From: Peptostreptococcaceae bacterium
Lineage (GTDB): Bacteria; Bacillota_A; Clostridia; Peptostreptococcales; Acidaminobacteraceae
Assembly: GCA_013619035.1 (NCBI GenBank)
Contig: JABXKX010000138.1
Location: 1-5,588 of the forward strand
Length of the DNA stretch: 5,588 nucleotides
Direction: 5' to 3'
Shown here: piece by piece, positions 5,563 through 5,588 of the stretch
Layout of the letters: each line of letters begins with the position of its first letter
Numbering within the stretch: the first letter of the stretch is position 1
Translations under genes and position numbers: made by a program
Notes under the pieces: model-generated
Databases searched by the model: none
Seen by the model: the letters and a program-made list of their open reading frames with translations, nothing else
What the model was told of the DNA's origin: nothing

Positions 5563-5588
5563 TATTAATTTATAAAACAATATTATAC

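Overview
The window looks like chromosomal DNA of a low-GC anaerobic Gram-positive bacterium (Firmicutes, Clostridia-like). Evidence: strongly A/T-biased codons, strong AGGAGG-type ribosome binding sites, TTG starts, and a hydroxyarylic acid decarboxylase operon of the kind known from Bacillus bsdBCD and Sedimentibacter (formerly Clostridium) shd genes. The species cannot be named from the sequence.

Layout. (1) Bases 1 to about 745 hold the decayed remnant of an ISAs1-family insertion sequence, transposase on the minus strand, running off the left edge. (2) 779-1654, minus strand: a LysR-type regulator. (3) 1655-1775: a compact divergent control region with overlapping promoters and two palindromes at about -65 and -36 of the decarboxylase promoter. 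(4) 1776-4100, plus strand: the decarboxylase genes. These are B (UbiX-like flavin prenyltransferase), C (UbiD-like prenylated-FMN decarboxylase) and D (small zinc-ribbon protein). (5) 4114-4434: the C-terminal remnant of a major facilitator transporter without a start. (6) 4465-4857: an LpdD-like prenylated-flavin chaperone candidate. (7) 4909-5562: a YczE/YitT-type membrane protein. No convincing terminator was seen between 1776 and 5562, so all of this may be one transcript.

How it works together. B would make prenyl-FMN from reduced FMN and a dimethylallyl phosphate donor. The LpdD-like protein would help deliver it to C. C would decarboxylate (or, reversibly, carboxylate) a phenolic acid such as a hydroxybenzoate or its relatives, with D as the small accessory subunit. 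The LysR protein probably senses the acid. The transporter expected with such an operon has been largely deleted, so uptake must rely on another carrier, possibly the downstream membrane protein.

The most notable observation is regulatory. The palindrome ATACC-N5-GGTAT at -65 of the B promoter recurs in the B-C gap. It is followed at the same distance (17 nt) by the same GATATTTT block, and a -10-like hexamer sits exactly where the B promoter has its own. This suggests a second regulator-controlled promoter directly in front of the decarboxylase gene.
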